This document shows, one piece after another, positions 6,471 to 12,494 of a stretch of DNA of 12,513 nucleotides. Position numbers and translations under genes: made by a program. The notes beneath the pieces are model-generated. The model saw only the letters and a list, made by a program, of their open reading frames with translations, made no database searches and was not told where the DNA came from. This stretch comes from Paludibacter sp. (GTDB taxonomy: Bacteria > Bacteroidota > Bacteroidia > Bacteroidales > Paludibacteraceae), in assembly GCA_009787075.1 (NCBI GenBank), contig WRGS01000208.1, forward strand, positions 1 through 12,513, in the 5' to 3' direction. Position 1 is the stretch's first letter. Each line of letters opens with the position of its first letter.

Positions 6471-7904
6471 ATGCCTAATAAAAAGCCTTTGCCGCTGCTT
6501 ACCAATATTGAAATAACCGACATTGCCGCCGAAGGCAAGGCGATTGCCCGCGTTGATGATTTAGTTGTGTTTGTACCGTTTGTTGTTCCGAGCGATGTCG
6601 TTGATTTACAAATAATTAAGAAAAAGAAAAATTATGCCGAAGCCCGTGTTGTGCGTTTTGAAAAATATGCTGAAAATCGTTGTCAGCCGCTTTGTCCGCA
6701 TTTTGGAATTTGCGGCGGCTGCAAATGGCAAATTTTACCTTATGCCGAACAGTTGCGTTTTAAACAACAGCAAGTTGTTGATAATCTGACTCGTATAGGA
6801 AAAATTGAACTTCCGCCTCCAAACCGAACACAAGGAGATTTTAAAGGATTTTTTTCAATACTCGGTTCGGCAAAAACAGAATATTATCGCAATAAATTGG
6901 AATTTACTTTTTCAAATAAAAAATGGTTAATTGACCCTAAAAGCAATACAGATGAAAATTCTGTAAATTCTGCGGTTGGATTTCACATTCCAACAATGTT
7001 CGACAAGGTTTTGGATATTGAAAAATGTGTTTTGCAGGACGATATTTCCAATCAAATCCGCAACGAAGTTCGCCGTTACGCGATAGAAAATCATATTAGT
7101 TTTTTCGACATCAGAAATCACGAGGGCTTTTTACGAACAATGATTATCCGCACCAGCACAACGGGCGAATTGATGGTGATTATGGTTTTTTATTATGAAG
7201 ATAAAACTACGCAAAATGCTTTACTTCAACATATTGCAGATAAATTTCCGCAAATTACTTCGCTTTTATTTATTATAAATTCAAAAGCGAACGACACTAT
7301 CGCCGACCAGCAAGTAAATATTTTTAAAGGAAATGATTATATTTTTGAGCAAATGGAAAGTCTGAAATTCAAAATCGGCGCAAAATCGTTTTTTCAGACA
7401 AATACTTTACAGGCGTATGAACTTTACAAAACTGCGCGGAATTTTGCCAATCTCAAAGGCGATGAAACAGTTTATGATTTATACACAGGCACGGGCACTA
7501 TTGCTAATTTTATTGCGAAATATTGCCGCCAAGTAATTGGTATTGAATATGTTCCCGAAGCGATTGAAGATGCAGAAATCAATTCCAAAATAAATGGAAT
7601 TTCCAATACGAAATTTTTTGCAGGCGATATAAAAAATATTTTAAATCAGGATTTTATATGCGAAAACGGCAAGCCTGACGTAATTATTACCGACCCGCCG
7701 CGCGCAGGAATGCACGATGATGTTATCGCCGCGATTAATACTGCCGAGCCGAAAAAAATCGTTTATATAAGTTGCAATCCTGCAACTCAGGCACGCGATT
7801 TGAATTTATTGAGCGAAAAATATCAGGTAGTTGCTGTTCAGCCTGTTGACATGTTTCCACACACACATCACGTTGAAAATGTGGTACTTATGGAAAGAAA
7901 ATAA
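6471..7904 (+). CDS. rlmD: 23S rRNA (uracil-5-)-methyltransferase, RlmD/RumA type
   Basis: A SAM-dependent enzyme that makes 5-methyluridine in 23S rRNA; the exact target uridine cannot be read from sequence. From ATG 6471 the product is 477 residues. An N-terminal TRAM domain (about 8-66) is followed by the iron-sulfur cysteines C75, C81 and C84 (CPHFGICGGC) and a later candidate fourth ligand C186. The methyltransferase domain has QTNTLQAYELY at 309-319, SAM motif DLYTGTGTIANF at 336-347, DPPRAGM at 408-414, the catalytic cysteine C435 in SCNPATQ, and the likely base E469 in HHVENV. An upstream in-frame ATG at 6399 would add 24 residues of lysine- and phenylalanine-rich sequence and lies before the promoter, so it is rejected. 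The stop is one base from the end of the convergent minus-strand gene. Confidence 0.93.
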   Translation: MPNKKPLPLLTNIEITDIAAEGKAIARVDDLVVFVPFVVPSDVVDLQIIKKKKNYAEARVVRFEKYAENRCQPLCPHFGICGGCKWQILPYAEQLRFKQQQVVDNLTRIGKIELPPPNRTQGDFKGFFSILGSAKTEYYRNKLEFTFSNKKWLIDPKSNTDENSVNSAVGFHIPTMFDKVLDIEKCVLQDDISNQIRNEVRRYAIENHISFFDIRNHEGFLRTMIIRTSTTGELMVIMVFYYEDKTTQNALLQHIADKFPQITSLLFIINSKANDTIADQQVNIFKGNDYIFEQMESLKFKIGAKSFFQTNTLQAYELYKTARNFANLKGDETVYDLYTGTGTIANFIAKYCRQVIGIEYVPEAIEDAEINSKINGISNTKFFAGDIKNILNQDFICENGKPDVIITDPPRAGMHDDVIAAINTAEPKKIVYISCNPATQARDLNLLSEKYQVVAVQPVDMFPHTHHVENVVLMERK

Positions 7905-7905
7905 T

Positions 7906-8169
7906 TTATCTTTTCCTAAAAAATTTAAAAACTGAATAAGCAATTTTTCCGTATCGCACAAAGCGGCTCGAAGCAGAGGCAAGTTCTACTAATTTGCGCG
8001 AAGTAACAGGTAAATTTTTGCCTGTAAGTGCATTTGCAGCCCACTCAACAGGGTGTGTATAGAGATAAAAATGATATTTGATTTGTTGCTCGTCAGTCAG
8101 CAATTCTCTGTTAATCTGTTGTTTGCGCTCGCGCAATGTTTGCAGAGAGTCAATTTTTTTCGTTTCCAT
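7906..8169 (-). CDS. Small basic protein, third gene of the YtxH/DUF1469 operon (YqjK-like position)
   Basis: I do not recognise a named family. The product from ATG 8169 is 87 residues: a charged helical N-terminus (LQTLRERKQQINRELLTDEQ, 9-28), a central HPVEWAANALTG segment, and a basic amphipathic C-terminus ending FKFFRKR. ATG 8169 (METKKIDSL) is preferred over the in-frame ATG at 8202, which adds MIPKTIKKQTT and extends the overlap with the upstream gene. Even so, the start overlaps the end of the DUF1469 gene by 20 bp, which suggests translational coupling. Its size, charge, RERK-rich N-terminus and place after a YtxH-like and a DUF1469 gene resemble E. coli YqjK in yqjD-yqjE-yqjK. This is a comparison of architecture, not demonstrated homology. 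The 3' end is convergent with rlmD, 1 bp apart. Confidence 0.7.
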   Translation of the reverse strand: METKKIDSLQTLRERKQQINRELLTDEQQIKYHFYLYTHPVEWAANALTGKNLPVTSRKLVELASASSRFVRYGKIAYSVFKFFRKR

Positions 8170-8530
8170 TGTTGTCTGTTTTTTTATCGTTTTCGGAATC
8201 AAAAAAAGTGCGAATAATGCTGTCGGCTATCGGACGAAATATTATTCGCTCGCGCGAATACCAAACCACAGCAATCACGCCAACCATCAACGCTATTTCT
8301 ATCAATGTTGCAAGCCATTGAATCCCAATAATTTGTGCAAGCAAATTATTGAAAAACAACAGCAACAACATCAGAAGTGCAACTCCCATCAACCCCAACA
8401 CACCCAACAGAACAAGTTTGCCCGCAAAGAGCGAAAACTTTTCTGTCAGGTCGAGTTTGAGGTATTCGGCTTTCAAATCGACATAGTTTTTTACATTGTC
8501 GAACAGTCCGTTTTGTTTTTCGGCGTTCAT
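8150..8530 (-). CDS. Phage-holin superfamily III / DUF1469 membrane protein (YqjE-like)
   Basis: A 126-residue inner-membrane protein of the DUF1469 (putative actinobacterial holin-X / holin superfamily III, YqjE) type. It has an N-terminal amphipathic part with the family-like pattern NVKNYVDLKAEYLKLDLTEK (12-31), then two long membrane helices at about 36-60 and 68-91, then a polar tail rich in D, N and K. Despite the family name there is no phage context; such proteins are common in chromosomes next to YtxH or DUF883 proteins. Middle gene of a three-gene minus-strand operon: it begins 22 bp after the YtxH-like gene and overlaps the next gene by 20 bp. Molecular function is unknown; an envelope role is inferred from the family and neighbours. 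Confidence 0.85.
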   Translation of the reverse strand: MNAEKQNGLFDNVKNYVDLKAEYLKLDLTEKFSLFAGKLVLLGVLGLMGVALLMLLLLFFNNLLAQIIGIQWLATLIEIALMVGVIAVVWYSRERIIFRPIADSIIRTFFDSENDKKTDNNGNEKN

Positions 8531-8552
8531 AATCTATTGAAAGTCAAATTTA

Positions 8553-8822
8553 TTATGATTTTTGTTGCTCGTTCTTCCATTCTTCTTTCACTTCTTCAAC
8601 CACTTCAGCGGCAGTTGCGCGCAAGTCATGTACAAAATTTTCGGCTTGATTTACAAGTTCGTCAAATTTTTGGCTAACTGTTTCTTTCATTTCGCCCATT
8701 TGCTTGCCAATGCGGCGGCGTGTGCGATAACCTTTGTCTGGTGCAAAAAGTATTCCTGCTGCAGCCCCAAGCAATGCTCCGCCAACAAGAAACAAAAATC
8801 CTTTTCCTGAATTGTTACTCAT
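8553..8822 (-). CDS. YtxH-like membrane-anchored protein
   Basis: An 89-residue YtxH-family protein. A glycine-rich N-terminal membrane helix (KGFLFLVGGALLGAAAGILF, 7-26) is followed at once by the family motif APDKGYRTRRRI (28-39) and a long charged helix likely to form a coiled coil (MKETVSQKFDELVNQAENFV, 45-64, continuing to 85). The protein is expected to be tethered to the inner membrane with the helix in the cytoplasm. Family members are linked to general stress responses in Bacillus, but the precise function is unknown. First gene of the operon with the DUF1469 protein and the small basic protein. No exact -7 element was found on the minus strand upstream; the best candidate is CAATTTTG at 8937-8930, one mismatch to consensus. 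Confidence 0.88.
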   Translation of the reverse strand: MSNNSGKGFLFLVGGALLGAAAGILFAPDKGYRTRRRIGKQMGEMKETVSQKFDELVNQAENFVHDLRATAAEVVEEVKEEWKNEQQKS

Positions 8823-8921
8823 AATTTTTCCTTTCTTTAATTTAATTTGTTAAGTAAAAATTTATTTTGATTTTTATACAGCAAAAACCGTGCTTTAATT
8901 TTATTGTCATTAAATTTTTTG

Positions 8922-8937
8922 TAAATTTGCAAAATTG
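8922..8937. promoter_or_regulatory. Near-palindromic promoter-like site between the XRE gene and the ytxH operon
   Basis: The plus strand carries an exact TAnnTTTG (TAAATTTG, 8922-8929). The overlapping minus strand carries CAATTTTG (8937-8930), one base off consensus. The minus-strand version would give the ytxH operon a leader of about 100 nt. The plus-strand version would make RNA antisense to the 3' end of the XRE gene. Spacing to upstream TTG elements is short in both cases. Confidence 0.35.
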
Positions 8938-8978
8938 ACATAAATTCATTACAAAATTTTTATGGGAATTACCAATTA

Positions 8979-9347
8979 TTATTTGTATTGGATTTCACAT
9001 ATTTTATTTAACAGAATGATTTGTTTTTCTTTTTCTGTAAGTAATTGTTCTAAATGCGATATTTTTTCAATATAAGAAGTTATTGATGAAGAATTTGATG
9101 CATTGCTATAAATGTCAACAGCGTTTTTACTATCACTCTTTTGATTTATTGTATTATTTTCATCAAAAAATACGCTAATTGGTACATTTAAAACAGATGC
9201 TATCTTTTCCAAAGTATCAATTTTAGTAGAATTTTCACGTATTAACAATTGCAAACCCTGTTCAGTAATTCCTACTGCATTTGCTAACGCGCGAATAAAA
9301 ATATTTCTTTCTTTCGCTAATATTTTGATTTTAAACAAATTAGCCAT
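8979..9347 (-). CDS. XRE-family helix-turn-helix regulator with C-terminal coiled coil
   Basis: A 122-residue DNA-binding protein. Residues 5-62 form a Cro/C1-type HTH: KILAKERNIFIRALANAVGI, then TEQGLQLLIRENSTKIDTLE as turn and recognition helix, then the closing helix KIASVLNVPISVFF typical of this class. A polar linker (64-88, N, S and D rich) leads to a short leucine-heptad coiled coil (about 91-117, YIEKISHLEQLLTEKEKQII) that probably dimerises the protein. There is no ligand or enzymatic domain. ATG 9347 (MANLF) is preferred; an ATG at 9353 would add only M-Y. Upstream on the same strand is a strong canonical promoter (9564-9535) and a leader of roughly 180 nt with a long hairpin, unusual for such a small regulator. 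Its targets are unknown; the neighbouring ytxH operon and its own leader are candidates by position only. Confidence 0.85.
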   Translation of the reverse strand: MANLFKIKILAKERNIFIRALANAVGITEQGLQLLIRENSTKIDTLEKIASVLNVPISVFFDENNTINQKSDSKNAVDIYSNASNSSSITSYIEKISHLEQLLTEKEKQIILLNKICEIQYK

Positions 9348-9437
9348 ATACAATCATATCTTAATCGCACCATAATAACATATATTAACATAAGATAAGA
9401 TTATTTTACAGAAATAATAATTTCTATTCAGAAAGTT

Positions 9438-9491
9438 TTATTTGTCTTTGCCGTGTTTTTTAAACATAAAACCAGCATAGTGATGCGGCAT
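9438..9491 (-). CDS. Possible 17-codon leader ORF upstream of the XRE gene
   Basis: The frame MPHHYAGFMFKKHGKDK ends in TAA. Its ATG (9491-9489) lies in the left arm of the hairpin at 9445-9509 and codons 9-16 lie in the right arm. It sits about 40 nt into the predicted leader transcript and ends about 90 nt before the XRE start. A frame this short can occur by chance; no ribosome-binding sequence is visible. Confidence 0.25.
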   Translation of the reverse strand: MPHHYAGFMFKKHGKDK

Positions 9492-9509
9492 GTTTAAAGA
9501 CGGCAAGGG
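9445..9509. other. Long compound hairpin in the XRE leader
   Basis: Nested complementary arms: TTTGCCGT-side 9445-9454 with 9500-9509 (10 pairs on the plus strand, two of them G-U; 7 contiguous on the minus strand), TTTAAACAT 9459-9467 with ATGTTTAAA 9490-9498 (9 perfect pairs), and GCAT 9475-9478 with ATGC 9483-9486 around a 4-nt loop. The run after it is not T-rich on the minus strand, so it is not a simple terminator. It may be a leader regulatory structure or a small RNA. Confidence 0.5.
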
Positions 9510-9514
9510 CTATC

Positions 9515-9598
9515 TTCTGTTAATATAGTAAGCGCAAAGGTAGTCCTTTTTTTGAAAACACAAACTAAACTATATAAAAAAGTATAAAATTAACAGAA
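9515..9598. repeat. 10-bp inverted repeat enclosing a promoter
   Basis: TTCTGTTAAT (9515-9524) and ATTAACAGAA (9589-9598) are exact inverses 64 bp apart and enclose the complete minus-strand promoter. The arrangement resembles Bacteroidota invertible promoters, though the arms are AT-rich and could match by chance. Confidence 0.4.
9535..9564 (-). promoter_or_regulatory. Canonical Bacteroidota promoter for the XRE gene leader
   Basis: Minus strand TTTG (9564-9561), 18 bp, then TACCTTTG (9542-9535) followed by CGC. This is among the best promoter matches in the window. Transcription would start near 9529 and read leftwards through the hairpin into the XRE gene. Confidence 0.7.
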
Positions 9599-9723
9599 AA
9601 CCATTTGTTAAAAAAAGGAATTGTTAAAACGTCATTACTGTAGAAGTTCCCAAACAAATAAAATAGGATAAGATTAAGATAAAAAAATAAGGCAAAAATC
9701 AAATAAACAAACAAATTAACAAG

Positions 9724-9819
9724 ATGCGTCAAAGTAAATTAAAATATTTTCATTTTCATAACCACGCCTGCGCTGTTATTAGATGCGGATGCGCGTTTTT
9801 GGTTATGATTTTGGTCTAA
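9724..9819 (+). other. Hairpin region overlapping a 31-codon plus-strand frame
   Basis: TCATAACCA (9756-9764) pairs perfectly with TGGTTATGA (9800-9808), and GC-rich inner segments (CGC 9765-9767 with GCG 9793-9795, or the GCGC copies at 9770 and 9791) can extend it. A plus-strand frame from ATG 9724 to TAA 9819 begins MRQSKLKYFHFHNHACAV, runs through the hairpin and ends FLVMILV. No promoter or ribosome site is seen before it, so coding is doubtful; the GC-rich structure in AT-rich surroundings is the firmer observation. Confidence 0.35.
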
Positions 9820-9853
9820 TAGACAGAAATGAAGCTAATTTTGTCCAAAAGAC
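9814..9853. repeat. Two spaced palindromes GTCnAAnAGAC
   Basis: GTCTAATAGAC (9814-9824) and GTCCAAAAGAC (9843-9853) share the pattern with a 29-bp start-to-start distance. The second is the centre of a longer perfect stem, AATTTTGTC / GACAAAATT (9837-9845 and 9851-9859). They could be paired operator sites or parts of RNA structure. Confidence 0.4.
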
Positions 9854-9871
9854 AAAATTTGAAAACTTGCA

Positions 9872-9918
9872 GAACAAAAAAAATGTAGAAACGTTATTTT
9901 CAAACATTTCTACATTTT
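9872..9918 (-). terminator. Rho-independent terminator of fusA
   Basis: A perfect 12-bp stem (9880-9891 with 9907-9918; arms AAAATGTAGAAA and TTTCTACATTTT) with a 15-nt loop lies 24 bp past the fusA stop. On the minus strand it is followed by a run of T residues (9880-9873) before GTTC. The plus strand also has T-rich sequence after the stem, so it may work in both directions. Confidence 0.8.
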
Positions 9919-9942
9919 CTTATTGTTAAATTTTAAATTTTT

Positions 9943-12060
9943 CTACAAAAGGTCTTCTTTGCCTTTAGCCTCTTTTACCACTTCTTTTGCCAATGAGGCA
10001 GGTACTTCGGCATAATGAGAAAATTCCATCGAACTTGTTGCACGTCCAGAAGTGATGGTACGCAAAGCGGTAACATAACCGAACATTTCTGCCAAAGGCG
10101 CTTTTGCTTTTACAATACGCGCACCGTTGCGGCTCGAATCCATTCCTTCAATTTGTCCGCGCCGTTTGTTGAGGTCGCCAATAACATCGCCCATATTTTC
10201 TTCGGGAGTTACAACTTCGAGTTTCATAATCGGCTCAAGCAGAACAGGTTTTGCTTTTGCACAAGCAGTTTTATAAGCGATTTGCGCACAAATTTCAAAC
10301 GAAAGCTGGTCGGAATCCACAGCGTGGAAAGAACCGTCAAGCAGCGTAACTTTCAGCGTTTCCATAGGATAACCTGCCAAAACGCCATTTTTCATTGCCG
10401 CTTTAAAGCCTTTTTCTATCGAAGGAATAAATTCTCTTGGAATATTTCCGCCTTTAACCATATCAATAAACTGCAATGAACCTTCAAAATCTGTGTCAAT
10501 AGGCTCAACGCGCACGATAATATCGGCAAATTTGCCTCGTCCGCCCGATTGCTTTTTATAAACTTCGCGAATTTCAACTGCCTGGGTAATCGCCTCTCTG
10601 TAATTAACTTGCGGACGACCCTGATTACATTCTACTTTAAATTCGCGTTTCAAACGGTCGATAATTATTTCCAAATGCAATTCGCCCATTCCGCTAATTA
10701 CAGTTTGCCCGCTTTGTTCGTCGGTGCGAACGGTAAATGTTGGGTCTTCTTCTGCAAGTTTAGACAAACCTACTCCAAGTTTATCAAGGTCTTTTTGCGT
10801 CTTTGGCTCAACGGAAATGCCGATTACAGGCGCGGGAAAATCCATTGATTCCAAAACAATAGGGTGCGCCTCACTGCAAAGCGTATCGCCTGTGCGAATA
10901 TCTTTAAACCCAACGCCTGCGCCAATATCGCCTGCTGCAATTACTTCAACAGGATTTTGCTTGTTTGAGTGCATTTGGAAAATACGCGAAATGCGTTCTT
11001 TTTTACCTGAACGGGAATTATAAACATAAGAACCTGTTTCTAATTTGCCCGAATAAACGCGGAAAAAGCACAAACGCCCAACATAAGGGTCGGTTGCAAT
11101 TTTAAATGCCAAAGCGCAAAGCGGCTCTTCTGCATCGGGGTGGCGAACAATTTGTTTATCTGTAAAACGAGGGTCGCTGCCGACAATTTCAGGAGTATCC
11201 AGCGGACTTGGCAAATAAGCGCACACTGCATCGAGCATTGTTTGTACGCCTTTGTTTTTGAATGACGAACCGCAAATCATCGGGTTGATTGCCATCGACA
11301 AAGTGCCTTTGCGAATGGCGCTATGAATTTCTTCTTCGGTGATTTTCGATGGATCGTCGAAAAATTTTTCCATCAACGCATCGTCGAATTCGGCAACGGT
11401 TTCAAGCATTTTATCGCGCCATTCCTGTGCCTCTGCGAGCAAATCGGCAGGAATTTCTTCTATGGAATATTCTGCGCCCATTGTTTCGTCGTGCCAGAAA
11501 ATGGCTTTCATTTTAATCAAATCAATAACGCCTTTAAATTTTTCTTCTGCGCCAATTGGAATTTGTATCGGACAAGGATTCGCTTTCAACACATCTTTGA
11601 TTTGGCGCACCACTTCAAAAAAGTTTGCTCCCGACCTGTCCATTTTATTAACGTAACCGATACGCGGTACATTATATTTATCTGCCTGACGCCAAACGGT
11701 TTCCGACTGCGGCTCAACACCGCCTACGGCGCAAAAAGTTGCCACCGCGCCATCAAGAATACGCAACGAACGTTCCACCTCAACGGTGAAATCGACGTGT
11801 CCCGGAGTGTCAATCAGATTGATTTTATATTTGTCGCCTTTGTAGTTCCACCACGTAGTTGTAGCGGCAGAGGTAATAGTAATGCCGCGTTCCTGCTCTT
11901 GCTCCATCCAGTCCATTGTGGCTGCGCCATCGTGAACTTCACCGATTTTATGAGTCAAACCTGTATAAAAAAGGATACGTTCGGAAGTAGTTGTTTTACC
12001 GGCATCAATGTGGGCCATAATGCCAATATTTCTGTTGAATATTAAATCTGCTTTTGCCAT
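9943..12060 (-). CDS. fusA: Translation elongation factor G
   Basis: The GTPase that drives translocation of tRNA and mRNA on the ribosome and, with ribosome recycling factor, splits ribosomes. The 705-residue product carries all GTPase motifs: AHIDAGKTT (16-24), RGITI (58-62), DTPGHVDF (84-91, with the catalytic histidine H88) and NKMD (138-141). Domains II-V follow, ending in GYVTALRTITSGRATSSMEF and a lysine-rich tail. Intact catalytic motifs and close resemblance to ordinary Bacteroidales EF-G argue for the translational housekeeping form rather than the GTPase-defective EF-G2 type. ATG 12060 begins MAKADLIFNRNIGIMAHIDA, the standard start. No rpsL, rpsG or rpsJ flank it: it has its own promoter (12139-12169), a leader of about 70 nt and its own terminator (9872-9918), so it appears to be transcribed alone, outside the usual str operon. 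Confidence 0.97.
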   Translation of the reverse strand: MAKADLIFNRNIGIMAHIDAGKTTTSERILFYTGLTHKIGEVHDGAATMDWMEQEQERGITITSAATTTWWNYKGDKYKINLIDTPGHVDFTVEVERSLRILDGAVATFCAVGGVEPQSETVWRQADKYNVPRIGYVNKMDRSGANFFEVVRQIKDVLKANPCPIQIPIGAEEKFKGVIDLIKMKAIFWHDETMGAEYSIEEIPADLLAEAQEWRDKMLETVAEFDDALMEKFFDDPSKITEEEIHSAIRKGTLSMAINPMICGSSFKNKGVQTMLDAVCAYLPSPLDTPEIVGSDPRFTDKQIVRHPDAEEPLCALAFKIATDPYVGRLCFFRVYSGKLETGSYVYNSRSGKKERISRIFQMHSNKQNPVEVIAAGDIGAGVGFKDIRTGDTLCSEAHPIVLESMDFPAPVIGISVEPKTQKDLDKLGVGLSKLAEEDPTFTVRTDEQSGQTVISGMGELHLEIIIDRLKREFKVECNQGRPQVNYREAITQAVEIREVYKKQSGGRGKFADIIVRVEPIDTDFEGSLQFIDMVKGGNIPREFIPSIEKGFKAAMKNGVLAGYPMETLKVTLLDGSFHAVDSDQLSFEICAQIAYKTACAKAKPVLLEPIMKLEVVTPEENMGDVIGDLNKRRGQIEGMDSSRNGARIVKAKAPLAEMFGYVTALRTITSGRATSSMEFSHYAEVPASLAKEVVKEAKGKEDLL

Positions 12061-12138
12061 TTTTTTTTATAAATATTTTTAAGGTACAAATAAGATATAA
12101 CTTTTTATAATTTTTTATACCTTCTTAAAAAACGAGTG

Positions 12139-12169
12139 CAAAAGTACAACTTTTTTTTGAAACAAACAA
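12139..12169 (-). promoter_or_regulatory. Promoter for fusA
   Basis: On the minus strand TACTTTTG (12146-12139) matches TAnnTTTG, and TTG (12169-12167) lies 20 bp upstream. The predicted start is near 12133, giving a leader of about 73 nt. Confidence 0.65.
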
Positions 12170-12193
12170 TATTCATCAAAAAAATTGCAGAAA

Positions 12194-12213
12194 TTTATGT
12201 TTTAAAACATAAA
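12194..12213. repeat. 20-bp perfect palindrome
   Basis: TTTATGTTTT (12194-12203) is followed without a spacer by its exact inverse AAAACATAAA (12204-12213). It lies about 50 bp upstream of the fusA -7 element and could be an operator for a dimeric protein. Confidence 0.5.
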
Positions 12214-12433
12214 AATAGCAGATTTATTTTTACAGAATTATTCATTTTTTGAACAAAATAGAATATTTAAAGAATAAAAAAAGTATGAGATAAAACCAGC
12301 CGAAACAAATAAATTTACACCTTATTGCTGGATACGAAACTCAAAGCAATCCATATCTTTATAAAACGATTGATTTTTAACAATTTTTATAAGAAAAATA
12401 TATGCAACATTAAAATAATTAATTCAAATTTTG

Positions 12434-12441
12434 TAATTTTG
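12434..12441 (+). promoter_or_regulatory. Promoter -7 element for the gene at the right edge
   Basis: TAATTTTG at 12434-12441 matches TAnnTTTG, followed by TCGC. The start would be near 12447, about 48 nt before ATG 12495. No TTG at -33 is obvious. Confidence 0.5.
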
Positions 12442-12494
12442 TCGCTCGATTAACAAATAAAATAAAATTTTTAATTTCTAAAACGACAAACCGT

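Larger units (their letters stand above)
9354..9942. other. 589-bp gene-poor region rich in inverted repeats
   Basis: Between the XRE gene and the fusA stop there is no long reading frame. From left to right it holds AT-rich sequence with related motifs (TATCTTAATC at 9357-9366, its exact inverse GATTAAGATA at 9672-9681, and GATAAGATTA at 9394-9403), a compound hairpin (9445-9509), a minus-strand promoter (9535-9564) inside a 10-bp inverted repeat (9515-9598), a second long-armed hairpin (9756-9808), two spaced palindromes (9814-9853), and the fusA terminator (9872-9918). Confidence 0.7.
12061..12494. other. 434-bp intergenic region upstream of fusA
   Basis: A very AT-rich divergent spacer with no convincing gene. 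It holds the fusA promoter (12139-12169), a 20-bp perfect palindrome (12194-12213), a weak hairpin CCAGC / GCTGG (12296-12300 and 12327-12331), and a plus-strand promoter element (12434-12441). Nothing else is recognised. Confidence 0.6.

Noticed and set aside
8170..8202. Longer start for the third gene of the ytxH operon at ATG 8202
   Set aside because: It would lengthen the overlap with the DUF1469 gene to 53 bp and adds a polar tail with no visible support; ATG 8169 is simpler.
8150..8530. DUF1469 protein as a prophage holin
   Set aside because: No endolysin, capsid, integrase or other phage gene is nearby, and the YtxH neighbour points to a chromosomal envelope operon.
8962..9075. Short plus-strand frame after the promoter-like site at 8922
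   Set aside because: It is antisense to the end of the XRE gene, has an unremarkable composition and is not supported by anything except the promoter-like element.
9536..9553. AAAGG-TAGT-CCTTT hairpin plus T run read as a plus-strand terminator
   Set aside because: The stem is only 5 bp and AT-rich, and the same bases form a canonical minus-strand promoter (TACCTTTG with TTTG 18 bp upstream), which explains them better.
9354..9942. Search for tRNA, 6S RNA, SRP RNA, tmRNA or a CRISPR array in the gene-poor region
   Set aside because: No cloverleaf, no conserved SRP or 6S signature and no regularly spaced direct repeats were seen; the hairpins do not match a class I can name.
11323..12045. 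240-codon plus-strand open frame opposite fusA
   Set aside because: It is an antisense shadow of the EF-G GTPase domain, rich in F, H, C and N with no family resemblance; the minus-strand gene is certain.
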